Assembly: GCA_944392695.1 (NCBI GenBank)
Contig: CALXXN010000001.1
Coordinates: 1 to 64,000, forward strand
Direction of reading: 5' to 3'
DNA length: 64,000 nt
From: an uncultured Spirochaetales bacterium
GTDB lineage: Bacteria; Spirochaetota; Spirochaetia; Sphaerochaetales; Sphaerochaetaceae
The notes under the pieces were generated by a model, which worked only from the letters and a program-made list of their open reading frames with translations, had not been told where the DNA came from and did not search any database. A program made the position numbers and the translations under genes. This document shows positions 43,677 to 52,615 of the stretch, piece by piece. Each line of letters begins with the position of its first letter. Within the stretch, counting starts at the first letter, position 1.

Positions 43677-44686
43677 TTGCGGCGGCTGGTCGCCAGCTGT
43701 CCACAGGCTCCACCAATGCTCCGTCCCTTGCTCATCCGTATCGTGTAGGGGACGCGTAGTTTGTCGAGTTCATGGGTGAAGGCGCGGATCTCAGCCTGGG
43801 ATGGGCTTTGCCAGGGCAGGTCATCGACCTGGTTCCAAGGAATCAGGTTGACGACACATTGCAGGCCTGTGGCGAATGAAGAGAGCGCCTTGGCGCTGTC
43901 AGGGTCTGTGTTGACACCACTCAACATGCAATATTCGAGGGTTATCCGCTTATCGCATGAACGCTGGAAGAGGAGCAGGGCCTTCTTCAATTCAGCAAGT
44001 GGGAAGCTCCTGTTTACAGGCATTATGCGGTTACGCGTCCTGTCATCAGCGGTGACCAGTGAGACCGCGAGCCTGATGCCCAGTTTCAATTCCGCCAAGC
44101 TGCGTATGCCGGGGACGAGGCCACAGGTCGAGATTGTCATCTTCCGATAGGAAATGCCATAGGTCTTGGGGTTGTGCATCCAGGTGACGGCACTCATGAG
44201 GGCACCAAGGTTATGCATTGGCTCCCCCATGCCCATGAAGACGATGTGTCCAACAGTTGGGTCGATTTCCTTCAGATGGCGCATCTGCTCGACAATCTCA
44301 TAATCCTTGAGGTTGCGCACAAGACCCATCGTACCTGTCTTGCAGAAGGCACATCCCATTGCACAACCTACCTGGCTTGAGATGCAGGCAGTCTTCCTTC
44401 CTGTGCCATCAGAAAGCATTACGCATTCTATGAGTTCCCCATCCTCCAGCTCCACGAGGAGCTTCAAGGCGCTGCGCTCTTCATGCCGCTCGACAACATG
44501 CGATGAAATCACCTTGAGGCCATCAGCTTTCCATCTCTCCCTGTCCTTCTTGGGCAGGTTGGTCATCTGATCCCAGTCAGTGGCACCTTTCGCAAGCCAG
44601 GAAAGCACCTGACCTGCTTGATAACTCTTCTCCAAGCCAAGTGCTTGGCTGAGACTGGCTTCATTCATCGCGTAAAGGCTGGACAT
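43667..44686 (-). CDS. rlmN: Dual-specificity rRNA/tRNA adenine-C2 methyltransferase
   Basis: RlmN is a radical-SAM enzyme that makes m2A in 23S rRNA (A2503) and in some tRNAs. The 339-residue protein has the cluster motif C-x3-C-x2-C (C108, C112, C115 in GCAMGCAFCKTG), FMGMGEPMHN and the second catalytic cysteine in SIGGACGQL near the end. The start is ATG 44686, with GGAGG six bases upstream. The frame is open to 44854, but the extra 56 codons are not RlmN-like. RlmN rather than Cfr is indicated by length and by the GMGEP context. Confidence 0.94.
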   Translation of the reverse strand: MSSLYAMNEASLSQALGLEKSYQAGQVLSWLAKGATDWDQMTNLPKKDRERWKADGLKVISSHVVERHEERSALKLLVELEDGELIECVMLSDGTGRKTACISSQVGCAMGCAFCKTGTMGLVRNLKDYEIVEQMRHLKEIDPTVGHIVFMGMGEPMHNLGALMSAVTWMHNPKTYGISYRKMTISTCGLVPGIRSLAELKLGIRLAVSLVTADDRTRNRIMPVNRSFPLAELKKALLLFQRSCDKRITLEYCMLSGVNTDPDSAKALSSFATGLQCVVNLIPWNQVDDLPWQSPSQAEIRAFTHELDKLRVPYTIRMSKGRSIGGACGQLATSRRNQS

Positions 44687-44933
44687 CGTCTTCCTCCAAT
44701 CCCCTTTCGTTGCGCGTATTGTATACCACAAGGCAGGGTGGGGTGAAGCTGAGATGGAAAGCCCATGGAAAACCAGATGAATGGTCTGGGACGGTGCAAA
44801 TGGTGAGACAAGATGGAGTTCTAATTTGTAATAACCTATTAATACACCGAACACGGATTATAAAATCAAGTAAGCAAGATACAATCAAAAGAACTTACCT
44901 GCAGTAAACTGGAACATGTGCTACGATTGATGC

Positions 44934-45593
44934 ATGGATGTGATGCGCTTTGAAGTGGATGGTTTTGTGGTGGAGCTTGCTCCTTCCTCAGGGCCGCTGC
45001 TGTTGTGGCCTTGCTTCGAGGATGAGGCCTGGCCCCGTCTGGAGCGTGGCTTGTCATTTGCCAGGATCCTGCTGGATGCCTCTCAATGGAACAGCTTGCT
45101 GAGCCCTTGGCCGGCACCAGCTGTGTTCAAAGGAGCTTTGCCATTTGCAGGTGAGGCTTCATTGTTCCTCGAATCCCTCGTCCATGTGATACTGCCTGAA
45201 GCCACTTCCCGCTGCGGGGCAGGAGGACAAGCCCGGATTATCGCAGGCACGTCAATGGCAGGCCTTTTCGCCCTTTGGACAGTGCACGAATGTGATGCTT
45301 TCGATGCGCTTGCCGCAGTATCTCCATCGTTGTGGTATCCCGGATTTGATGAGTATATCACTGCACACAGTGTGTGCACCAATCTCAAGAAGGCCGCCAT
45401 CTTGCTTGGTGATAAGGAATCAAAGGGTAGGAACAATGCTTTCTCAAGCGTGGAGTCTGTCTGTGGGCTCATGGCATCAAGACTTGCCGCGCAAGGTGTG
45501 GATAGCTTGTACAGGCTTGTGCCAGGAGGGCATGTGGACAGGGAAGGACGCAGGTTGACGGAGGCCTTGGATTTCATCCTTCGTGATGATTGA
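44934..45593 (+). CDS. Putative alpha/beta-hydrolase esterase
   Basis: The 219-residue protein has a nucleophile elbow G-x-S-x-x-G (IIAGTSMAGLFALW, serine near residue 107). SPSLWYPGFDEY and a late histidine in LVPGGHVDREG follow, the pattern of enterochelin-esterase-like hydrolases. The N-terminal lid part is shorter than in Fes or IroE, and no signal peptide is present. A role in siderophore hydrolysis would fit the ABC pair nearby but is only a guess. TACGAT (44922-44927) lies six bases before the ATG with no ribosome site, another possible leaderless start; its -35 is weak. Confidence 0.7.
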   Translation: MDVMRFEVDGFVVELAPSSGPLLLWPCFEDEAWPRLERGLSFARILLDASQWNSLLSPWPAPAVFKGALPFAGEASLFLESLVHVILPEATSRCGAGGQARIIAGTSMAGLFALWTVHECDAFDALAAVSPSLWYPGFDEYITAHSVCTNLKKAAILLGDKESKGRNNAFSSVESVCGLMASRLAAQGVDSLYRLVPGGHVDREGRRLTEALDFILRDD

Positions 45594-45868
45594 TGCCCCT
45601 TGCATTGCTTCCGCGGGCAGGATGGAATAACAGAAAGCACGAGAGGGGGGCCTATCATATGCAACTGCCTTTTCCATTGATGCGCATTGTATGTGCAACG
45701 GCAGACCTGTTTGAGCTTATGCATCCTTTTCCATCGTTGCAGGACCTGGATCATGCTTTCAGGAAGACATGCAAGGATGGCTGTCCAGGTTTGCTGATTG
45801 GGATGTGATTGGCCACCTGGTGGTAAGCCATCATTGCACATGTTGTGTGTGGGGTTCTGATGGGATTG
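45594..45868. other. Gene-free stretch between the hydrolase and the ABC pair
   Basis: No supported gene. The spaced words ATATGCAACTGCC and GTATGTGCAACGGC (about 45657-45705) resemble each other, but I can attach no function to them. Confidence 0.4.
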
Positions 45869-45899
45869 ATGGCCATGGGAAACCGTCCCCATGGCCATG
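45869..45899 (-). terminator. Hairpin after the ABC transporter pair
   Basis: ATGGCCATGGG and CCCATGGCCAT pair perfectly (11 bp) directly beyond the stop at 45906. There is no T-run, so it may act with Rho or protect the transcript end. Confidence 0.5.
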
Positions 45900-45905
45900 T
45901 CTGAT

Positions 45906-47645
45906 TCACTCCCGCACTGTCCAGGATTGCAGGCCTGACTGCAGTGCCGCCATTTGTGCGAAACGGCCACCTGCTTCCATGAGGCTCCTGCCAGGACCTT
46001 CCTCTTCAATCCGGCCATTTGCGAGGACAAGGATATGGTCTGCGTTGATCACGGTCCTCAGACGGTGTGCGATTACAAGGACCGTCTTGTCTTTCGTAAG
46101 TGCGCTGATGGCCTTCTGGACCTCGCTCTCGCTTTCCACATCAAGGGATGCTGTCGCTTCGTCAAGCAGTATGATAGGTGCCTCCTTGAGGAGGGCGCGT
46201 GCGATGCTGATCCTCTGCCTCTCCCCTCCAGAGAGGGATGCGCCGTTCTCACTGAGCACAGTGTCATATCCGTCAGGAAGGGTTTTGATGAAGTCATCGC
46301 ACTGTGCGGCACGTGCGGCCCTGATGACATCTTCATCGCTTGCGCCCTTGCGGCCAAGGCGTATGTTCTCCATGATGGTGTCATTGAAGAGCGTGACATC
46401 CTGGAAGACGGAGGAGTAGTGTGTGAGCAAGACCTCTGGATCCACTGTTGATATGTCCACGCCATCAACGAGTATCCTGCCTTCGTCGACATCCCAGAAG
46501 CGTTCTGCGAGCCTGCAGGCGGTTGTCTTCCCACCACCCGATGGTCCGACAAGTGCCGTGACTTCCCCCTCCTTGGCTGTGAAGGATAGGTCCTTGAGGA
46601 CTGACTTGCCGCTTTCGTAAGAGAAGGAGACGTGGTCGAATGTGATGTCATGGCCCTGAGGGGTGAAACACTTGGATCCCTCCTGGACAGGGCTGTCGAT
46701 TACAGCCTTGACGCGCTTGATCCTGAGTTTCGCACTGAAAGTCGCGCTGATGTTCTGCAAAAGGTTGTCGATCGGGTTGTAGACCATTACGGCTGCGGCC
46801 ATGAAGCCGATGAAGTACAACAGGCTGAGCCTGCCATCCAGCAAGAGGGTGGTTCCTGTGATCACCGTGCTGGCGATGCCCAGCTTCAGGACTATGAAGC
46901 CCGCTGATACGAAGATGCCACTGACGAGTTCGTTCCTGATCTCATGACGTACTTGGTTGGCAGTGACAAGCCTGAAGGCCGATGCGTCCTTGTCCTCCAT
47001 GTTGCAGGCGCGTATCTCCCTTATCGTCTCAAGTGTCTGCTGGATATGGTTTGCCGTGGCCAGCTTCGCCTTGATGTTGGCTGTACCTTCCCTGTCCTGC
47101 AATCTCTTCCCGATGACGGGGAAGAGTACGGCTATGGGGACGACCCATAAGGCCGCCAAAGCCATGCGCCAGTCGATACAGGCCATCATCACCGCTATGA
47201 CAAGGGTCGAGACCGCAGTTGCCAAGGTCTGTGGTATGTAGTGGCTGAACATCTGGTCAAGCTCGGCACAGTCTCCGACAATGGCCTGGGTCACGTCACT
47301 GAGGTTCCTGTGGCTGAAGAATGAGAGGGGGAGTTTCCTCAAATGCTCGGCCATGCGGATCCTCCTGTCGGAGCTTTCCTCATAAGTGTTGATGTAAAGT
47401 GTCGGGTACTGCATGTAGTGGAGCACCCAGATCAAGGCAAGCACGATGATGGCGATGCCTGTCAAGGGGAGTACTGATGCAGCCTCCCCATCAATCATGT
47501 TGAGCAGCTCACGTACTGCCAACAGTGATACTGAGACAGGCAGCATCAATGACAGGTTGCACAGGATTGTCAGCACGACTGCCTTCTCCAAACCCGTGGC
47601 GCCCTTGTGTGAGAGCGCATATGTCCTTTCTATCCATTTTGTCAT
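45906..47645 (-). CDS. ABC half-transporter, second of a pair (YbtP/Q-like)
   Basis: The 579-residue protein has six membrane helices (about 25-320) fused to an ATPase: Walker A VGPSGGGKTT near 370, signature LSGGERQRISIARALL near 478, Walker B IILLDEATASLD near 500 and switch histidine in VIAHRL. Type IV exporter fold. Pairs like this under an AraC regulator include YbtP/YbtQ, which import iron-siderophore despite exporter folds; peptide or drug export is the alternative. It begins one base after the stop of the first half-transporter, and both halves have complete ATP sites. Confidence 0.88.
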   Translation of the reverse strand: MTKWIERTYALSHKGATGLEKAVVLTILCNLSLMLPVSVSLLAVRELLNMIDGEAASVLPLTGIAIIVLALIWVLHYMQYPTLYINTYEESSDRRIRMAEHLRKLPLSFFSHRNLSDVTQAIVGDCAELDQMFSHYIPQTLATAVSTLVIAVMMACIDWRMALAALWVVPIAVLFPVIGKRLQDREGTANIKAKLATANHIQQTLETIREIRACNMEDKDASAFRLVTANQVRHEIRNELVSGIFVSAGFIVLKLGIASTVITGTTLLLDGRLSLLYFIGFMAAAVMVYNPIDNLLQNISATFSAKLRIKRVKAVIDSPVQEGSKCFTPQGHDITFDHVSFSYESGKSVLKDLSFTAKEGEVTALVGPSGGGKTTACRLAERFWDVDEGRILVDGVDISTVDPEVLLTHYSSVFQDVTLFNDTIMENIRLGRKGASDEDVIRAARAAQCDDFIKTLPDGYDTVLSENGASLSGGERQRISIARALLKEAPIILLDEATASLDVESESEVQKAISALTKDKTVLVIAHRLRTVINADHILVLANGRIEEEGPGRSLMEAGGRFAQMAALQSGLQSWTVRE

Positions 47646-47646
47646 C

Positions 47647-49401
47647 TCAAAGCTCCTTTTTTATCTTCCAGCTGGCACCTTCATTCCATTTGGACCACAT
47701 CTGGCTGAAGAGCCCACCTTTGGACACAAGGGCATCGAAAGTCCCTTCTTCTACGACCCGGCCCTTGTCCATGACGATGATATCGTCCGCATTGACCACA
47801 GTGGATAGCCTGTGGGCGACCATCAGCACAGTACGCCCTTTGACAAGCTCCTTGACCGCTTCTTGGAGTTTTTCCTCATTCTCTGCATCAGCATAGGCCG
47901 TAGCTTCATCGAGGATCACAAGAGGGGCGTCCTTGAGGAAGGCCCTTGCCAACGCTATGCGTTGCACCTCACCCCCGCTGAACCAGGTGCCCTCGGATCC
48001 GAATACCGTGTCCACACCATTGGGCAACCTTGCGATGATATCGTCGCAACGTGCCTTTGAAAGGGCTTGCCTGACTTCCTCATCGCTTGCACCAGGTCGT
48101 CCTGCCCGTACATTCTCCTTGATGCTGAGCTGGAAGAGCCTGACATCCTGGAAGACAATGGCCGTCTTCTCCATCAATGCCCCATGGTCAAGGTCCCTCA
48201 GGTCCACGCCTGCGGATGTGATGCTACCTGCATCAACATCCCAGAAACGCGCAGCAAGCGCTGCAATGGTTGATTTGCCTCCTCCTGATGGTCCCACAAG
48301 TGCGGTGAGCCTGCCTTCTTTCAATGTGAAAGAGACATCATCAACCGCCTTCACATCGCGTCCAGGATAGGTGAATGAGACATGTGAGAACTTGAGCTCA
48401 TGTCCATCAGGTGGCATCTTTCCTCCTTCTTCCAGGCTTTTTATCGACATGACCTCCTCGATTCCCTCTACTGCAGCGTGGATTTTCATCACAGCCTCTG
48501 ATGAGTACATCAGCTTGTTGATGAAGGTCCCGCAGGCGGGGGCGAACAAGGTGTAGAAGATGAAGTCGACCAGGACCAGGGCAGGGTCTCCACGGCCTGC
48601 CAGGATGAGCGCCATGGGAATCAGCATGACGAATGCCGAGTTGATGATGGTCAGGAAGGCGCTCTGTCCTTTCCTGCAGGAGAGTGCGTAGTCCAGGGCC
48701 GCATCACCATTCTCCTTGATGGTTCGGTGGAAGGCCTTGAAGGACCAGACTGTCTGGTTGAATGTCTTGAGCACGGGAACCGCCCTGACGTATTCCACCG
48801 CCTCTGCCGCCATCTTACCCAGCTGTTTCTGGTAGCGCATGTAGAATCCTGCGTTGCGCCCTCCCATCATGCTCATCATCGCCATCAGGGCCAGGACCAT
48901 TGTCAACAGGACGGCAAGACCCATCCAAGGAGAGAACACGAACAAGAGTGTGATGGCTGCAACCGGGGTGACAATGGCTGCTGCGATGTCCGGTAGCTTG
49001 TGGGCAAGCATGTCCTCGGTCATCGAACTGCCATCATCTATGAGCTTGCGGATCCTCCCGCTCTGGTTCCCTGTGAAGAAGCCAAGTGGGAGCCCGCGTA
49101 CATGATCCATCGCCATGATGCGCATGTTGCGTGCCGTGTTGAAGGCGGCGATATGCGTGCTCATCAGAGCCGCGATGTAGATTGCTATATTGGCTATTGC
49201 CGCCCAAAGCGCCCACCATCCATAACGTACCGCTTCCGCCCCACCTCCCATGAGTATTGTCGAAACCGCCCCATGGATGAAGACATATGGCAAGAGGCCA
49301 AGCACGGCCGCTCCTGCAGATAGGACAAGTCCAAAGGCTGTCAGCGCCTTCCACCGCCCGGAATAACCTGACAATTTGCCAAGGCATTGTGAGAGTCTCA
49401 T
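47647..49401 (-). CDS. ABC half-transporter, first of a pair (YbtP/Q-like)
   Basis: The 584-residue protein has an N-terminal six-helix domain (about 15-315). The ATPase has Walker A VGPSGGGKST near 380, signature FSGGEVQRIALARAFL near 487 (FSGGE in place of LSGGQ) and Walker B LVILDEATAYAD with tyrosine in the usual serine position. It probably forms a heterodimer with the next gene product. GGAGGAGG precedes the ATG. A 16-bp inverted repeat lies 14 bases upstream of the start, and a similar one precedes the AraC regulator gene. Shared control, perhaps by iron or a siderophore, is therefore likely. Confidence 0.88.
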   Translation of the reverse strand: MRLSQCLGKLSGYSGRWKALTAFGLVLSAGAAVLGLLPYVFIHGAVSTILMGGGAEAVRYGWWALWAAIANIAIYIAALMSTHIAAFNTARNMRIMAMDHVRGLPLGFFTGNQSGRIRKLIDDGSSMTEDMLAHKLPDIAAAIVTPVAAITLLFVFSPWMGLAVLLTMVLALMAMMSMMGGRNAGFYMRYQKQLGKMAAEAVEYVRAVPVLKTFNQTVWSFKAFHRTIKENGDAALDYALSCRKGQSAFLTIINSAFVMLIPMALILAGRGDPALVLVDFIFYTLFAPACGTFINKLMYSSEAVMKIHAAVEGIEEVMSIKSLEEGGKMPPDGHELKFSHVSFTYPGRDVKAVDDVSFTLKEGRLTALVGPSGGGKSTIAALAARFWDVDAGSITSAGVDLRDLDHGALMEKTAIVFQDVRLFQLSIKENVRAGRPGASDEEVRQALSKARCDDIIARLPNGVDTVFGSEGTWFSGGEVQRIALARAFLKDAPLVILDEATAYADAENEEKLQEAVKELVKGRTVLMVAHRLSTVVNADDIIVMDKGRVVEEGTFDALVSKGGLFSQMWSKWNEGASWKIKKEL

Positions 49402-49414
49402 TCCTCCTCCTTGT

Positions 49415-49430
49415 GTTAGCCTTTGCTAAC
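49415..49430. promoter_or_regulatory. Operator-like inverted repeat upstream of the ABC pair
   Basis: GTTAGCCTTTGCTAAC is a perfect 6-bp inverted repeat with a 4-bp centre. It matches 13 of 16 positions of the element at 50458-50473. The half-site is somewhat like the TTAGG/CCTAA core of DtxR-type iron boxes. Confidence 0.55.
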
Positions 49431-49499
49431 TACAAGGCATTCTAACTGTCTGGACCTACCTGGTGATAGCACGCGCTTGTCAGCGCCTGTGCGTTTCTG

Positions 49500-50453
49500 T
49501 CATCGTCCTGCATTTTGACGGTATTCGCTGGGACTGAGCCCATACAGTGAGCGGAATGCGGATGAGAACCTGCTATGGTTGGCATAGCCAGCCTTCTCTG
49601 CGACCTGGGCTATGCTGAGCGTGGGCCTGGACAAGAGCAGCTGGCCAGCATATGTCAGCCTCTTCTTGCGCAGGAAGCTTCCAAGTGTGACCTTGTACTC
49701 GCTTTTGAAACAACTGCGGAGCAAGGTGGAGGAAAGGGCGAAGCGCCTGCTGAGTTCCTTGATGCCCTCCCTGGTCGCGGGATTCGCCTCGATGTATTCG
49801 AAGCACTCATGTACACGCCGCAGTGCGATAGGGGACCAGTGCACGCCTTCTTGTTCATCAGTGTCGAGGGATGATATGACAATGAGGGCCTCAATCACGC
49901 AAAGCTTTGCGGCATCCTTGTCCCGTGTGTACAGTTCATGGTCGAGGTTCCTGAACAAGTGGTCGAGCCTGCCTCCATTGATCAGCAGCAGGTTGTCCTT
50001 CCTTGCCTCAAGTTTTTCCTGCAGCCCTTTGATGTCGACTGTGAGTTCTGGAAGGAATGCCTTGAGTGACCGGGATGCGGCTGTGGGATCGATCAACAGT
50101 GTCAGCCCCCTGTAATGGCCCATGGGCAGAAGCCCCACTCCGAACTCATGGATCCTGCTGGTCAGGTTCACACAGCTGTCTCCCGCCTTCATCCTGATCA
50201 GCCTCCCGTCAGACAGGCTCACATCATAGTGCCCTTCCTTGCAATGGTTGACTTCGATCATGTCAGGCGGGACAGTTCCATGATAATGTATGGATTCACA
50301 TTCGAGCTCGTCGAAGATCAGGTCTATCCCTTCCAGTAGTTCATGGTGGACAAGGCGGCCATCGCCCTGTCCGCCGCTGCATGTGAGATGGATTATATCG
50401 TGATGGCCCCTGTCTTCTACGTCCTCGTCAGGGAATATCTTTCTGAGTTCCAT
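49500..50453 (-). CDS. AraC family regulator of the ABC pair
   Basis: The 317-residue protein has an N-terminal domain of the PchR/YbtA kind (HYHGTVPPDMIEVNHCKEGHYDVSL near residue 57 and SRIHEFGVGLLPMGHYRGLTLLID). The C-terminal AraC domain ends SIAQVAEKAGYANHSRFSSAFRSLYGLSPSEYRQ. In PchR and YbtA this N-terminal domain binds a ferric siderophore and activates uptake genes. The ABC pair follows on the same strand after about 100 bases. The initiator region overlaps an inverted repeat also found before the ABC genes, consistent with self-control. Confidence 0.85.
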   Translation of the reverse strand: MELRKIFPDEDVEDRGHHDIIHLTCSGGQGDGRLVHHELLEGIDLIFDELECESIHYHGTVPPDMIEVNHCKEGHYDVSLSDGRLIRMKAGDSCVNLTSRIHEFGVGLLPMGHYRGLTLLIDPTAASRSLKAFLPELTVDIKGLQEKLEARKDNLLLINGGRLDHLFRNLDHELYTRDKDAAKLCVIEALIVISSLDTDEQEGVHWSPIALRRVHECFEYIEANPATREGIKELSRRFALSSTLLRSCFKSEYKVTLGSFLRKKRLTYAGQLLLSRPTLSIAQVAEKAGYANHSRFSSAFRSLYGLSPSEYRQNAGR

Positions 50454-50457
50454 AAAA

Positions 50458-50505
50458 GTTACCTTTAGCTAACATCAAGATAGCAGATTCCCCTCCGTCA
50501 ATCAA
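50458..50505 (-). promoter_or_regulatory. Promoter and operator of the AraC gene
   Basis: On the minus strand TTGATT (50505-50500), 17 bases, TATCTT (50482-50477). GTTACCTTTAGCTAAC (50458-50473) covers the predicted start point. The ribosome site AAAGG lies within this operator, so a bound protein could block initiation. Confidence 0.55.
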
Positions 50506-50522
50506 GTTGCTATGCTTCCAGC

Positions 50523-51800
50523 ATGAGTGATAACACCAAGGCGGCCCGCGACCTGGCCGCATTCATAGCAGCAAGTCCCACTGCCTTCCATGCCACGGCA
50601 TCTGTGGCGGCCATGTTGGAAGCAGAGGGCTTCAAGGCCCTTGATGAGGCTGCCACCTTCAAACTGGAGAAGGGTGGCAGGTATTATGTCGTGAGGAACT
50701 CATCATCCCTCATCGCCTTCATCATCCCTGATGGTGGGATCGAGGGCATGCGTTGTGCCTCCGCCCATACAGACAGCCCCTCCTTCAAGATCAAGCCAAA
50801 TCCTGTGGATGTTTCGAGTGGGGCCTATGCCACGTTGAACGTGGAGAGTTATGGTGGAGCTGTTTACAACAGCTGGTGCGACCGCCCGCTGTCCATCGCA
50901 GGACGTGCGCAGGTCAGGACAAGCTCGGGCATCGAGGAGCGTCTCGTCGACTTCGGACGTGACCTTGTCTCCATCGTCAACCTGGCGATCCATCAGAACC
51001 GTGAGGTGAACGATGGTGTGAAGATCAGTGTCCAGACTGACATGAAGCCCATACTCGGCCTTGGTTGCAACAGGGACTCGTTCGACAAGCTGCTTGCTGA
51101 TGAGCTTGGAGTGGCGGCGGATGATGTGCTCTCACACGACCTGTTCCTCTATGACAGGACGCCTGCTTCGATCTGGGGGCTTGAAGATGCATTCATCTCA
51201 TCAGGCCGCCTTGATGACCTGATGTGCGCCTGGAGCGCGGCAAGCGCCTTTTCCAAGGCTGATGCTGGACGCTTCATCAAGTTGCTGGCCCTTTTCGATA
51301 ACGAGGAGGTCGGATCCGGCAGCCGCCAAGGGGCGCTCTCGGACTTCCTCGTGACAACATGGGCCCGTGTGGCCAATGCGCTTGGACTGGATGTGGAAGG
51401 GAAGGCCATGGTCGAGGCCAGGTCGATAATGGTATCTGCGGACAACTGCCATGCCTTGCATCCCAACCACACAGCCAAGTGCGATCCAACGAACAAGCCT
51501 GTTGTCAATGGCGGGGTGTGCATCAAATACTCTGCAAACCAGAAGTACACTACCGATTCATATAGTGCGGCCTTCCTTGCCGATTTGATGGACCGTGGTG
51601 GCATACCGCGCCAGGTCTTCGTCAACAACAGCGATGTAAGGGGAGGTAGCACGCTTGGCAACCTCAGTGCCCAGAAGCTGAGCATCGCAAGCGTCGACAT
51701 CGGGGCGGCCCAGCTTGCAATGCACTCTGCCTGGGAGACGGCTGGGACAAAGGATGTAGGATACCTGGTACAGCTGTTCAAGGCCTTCTTTACCTGTTAG
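50523..51800 (+). CDS. apeB: M18 family aspartyl aminopeptidase
   Basis: The 425-residue protein is a M18 metallopeptidase that removes N-terminal acidic residues. Metal and catalytic motifs are SAHTDSPSFKIKP near residue 79, LFDNEEVGSGSRQGA near 260 and the closing HPNHTAKCDPTNKPVVNGG near 318. Length fits ApeB/PepC-type enzymes. No signal peptide. TATGCT lies six bases before the ATG with no ribosome site, so the transcript may be leaderless; the -35 is poor. It is divergent from the AraC regulator, sharing a 70-base intergenic region. Confidence 0.94.
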   Translation: MSDNTKAARDLAAFIAASPTAFHATASVAAMLEAEGFKALDEAATFKLEKGGRYYVVRNSSSLIAFIIPDGGIEGMRCASAHTDSPSFKIKPNPVDVSSGAYATLNVESYGGAVYNSWCDRPLSIAGRAQVRTSSGIEERLVDFGRDLVSIVNLAIHQNREVNDGVKISVQTDMKPILGLGCNRDSFDKLLADELGVAADDVLSHDLFLYDRTPASIWGLEDAFISSGRLDDLMCAWSAASAFSKADAGRFIKLLALFDNEEVGSGSRQGALSDFLVTTWARVANALGLDVEGKAMVEARSIMVSADNCHALHPNHTAKCDPTNKPVVNGGVCIKYSANQKYTTDSYSAAFLADLMDRGGIPRQVFVNNSDVRGGSTLGNLSAQKLSIASVDIGAAQLAMHSAWETAGTKDVGYLVQLFKAFFTC

Positions 51801-51830
51801 GTATCAGGGCTTCCTCTGGGTTTTCATGGG

Positions 51831-51860
51831 CGATGTGGTCTCCACATCGTCCATTATTGT
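51831..51860 (+). terminator. Terminator of apeB
   Basis: CGATGTGG pairs perfectly with CCACATCG around TCT, with GG/CC extension, then CATTATTGTCTT. Confidence 0.65.
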
Positions 51861-51901
51861 CTTGTACGAAGTATGATTTACTTTACATTTTCAGCTTTTC
51901 C

Positions 51902-52135
51902 ACTTATGTCATAGGTCCTGTTTCCTGCTTCATTTGATCAAGCTTTGACATATGTCATAAGTTGACTTGTGACATAGGTGTTTCCTGCTTGAAATGAGGC
52001 AGGAATGAACATTTTGTACCAGTTCATCCTACAAACTTCTTACATTCCTGGGATGTCCGCTTGAGCTGGAACACGTCAGAAGTCTGGCTTATGTCATAAG
52101 TTGGAAGCGCTTGCAAAGGAACTTGTGACATAAGT
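51902..52135. repeat. Five copies of a 15-bp palindrome upstream of a small secreted protein
   Basis: Sites start at 51902, 51948, 51965, 52087 and 52121. The consensus is ACTTRTGWCATARGT; the ideal form ACTTATGTCATAAGT is a palindrome with one central base. Sites at 51902 and 51965 also share the downstream word TTTCCTGCTT, so part of the region is a duplication. Copies are paired: about 17 bases apart at 51948/51965 and 34 at 52087/52121. Nothing else accounts for this 430-base gap between genes. Confidence 0.8.
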
Positions 52136-52233
52136 TAATTTCTTTTAATGCAATAAATTATTTGAAAAATCCATTGACTTCCACCATGCCTTCTGCCTAC
52201 TATTGGGCCAAGTTCGATGATAGAGGTGGAGAT

Positions 52234-52509
52234 ATGAAAGCATACATGAAGAAGATCCTGGTCAGCCTGGTGCTCATGATGATGGTGTTGTCATCATTGG
52301 CCGCTGCTACTGATGTGGTCACATTGCACCTGTATGCGACTGTTCCTCCAAGGGCCAGCGTCTCTGTCGACGATTCAGTCGTCAGTGCCAGTGTCAACTC
52401 TTCAGATGTGAGCTTTGATGTTTATGACCTCGATGGCCAGCTGGTCGCCTCCAACAGCTCCTTCCCCGCACAGGCTGGAAGCTATAGGCTTTCATTCAGC
52501 GCGGTTTGA
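52234..52509 (+). CDS. Small secreted protein of unknown function
   Basis: The 91-residue product has a clear signal peptide (KKILVSLVLMMMVLSSLAAA, cleavage near residue 25). A mature part of about 65 residues follows, rich in Ser, Val, Asp and Tyr with predicted strands (TLHLYATVPPRASVSVDDS and SFDVYDLDGQLVASNSS), like a small all-beta domain. No cysteine remains after cleavage and no family is recognised. GGTGGAG precedes ATG 52234; the frame is open upstream to 52162, but those codons have no ribosome site. Its long upstream region carries five palindromes, so expression is probably under tight control. Confidence 0.6.
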   Translation: MKAYMKKILVSLVLMMMVLSSLAAATDVVTLHLYATVPPRASVSVDDSVVSASVNSSDVSFDVYDLDGQLVASNSSFPAQAGSYRLSFSAV

Positions 52510-52534
52510 GGTACACCTCTTTAATTTCCTGTTT

Positions 52535-52565
52535 GACCTCCATGGGGGAGCCTCCTGTGGAGGTC
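52535..52565 (+). terminator. Hairpin after the small secreted protein gene
   Basis: GACCTCCA pairs with TGGAGGTC around a 15-base loop that can itself fold. Only a weak T-rich tail follows (ATTCGTTGTG). Confidence 0.5.
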
Positions 52566-52580
52566 ATTCGTTGTGCATGA

Positions 52581-52609
52581 TTGACCATGCGTCTTCTTGG
52601 TCCTAAAGT
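52581..52609 (+). promoter_or_regulatory. Candidate leaderless promoter of fhs
   Basis: TTGACC (52581-52586), 17 bases, TAAAGT (52604-52609), then exactly six bases to the ATG at 52616. No ribosome site exists. Confidence 0.5.
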
Positions 52610-52615
52610 CTGTAC

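Noticed and set aside
45083-46030. 315-codon minus-strand frame across the hydrolase gene and the gap
   Set aside because: It runs opposite the hydrolase and into a terminator hairpin, without a ribosome site or any known motif.
45906-49401. ABC pair as a bacteriocin or peptide exporter
   Set aside because: No peptidase domain, no precursor gene and no modification enzyme nearby; the AraC type fits siderophore systems better.
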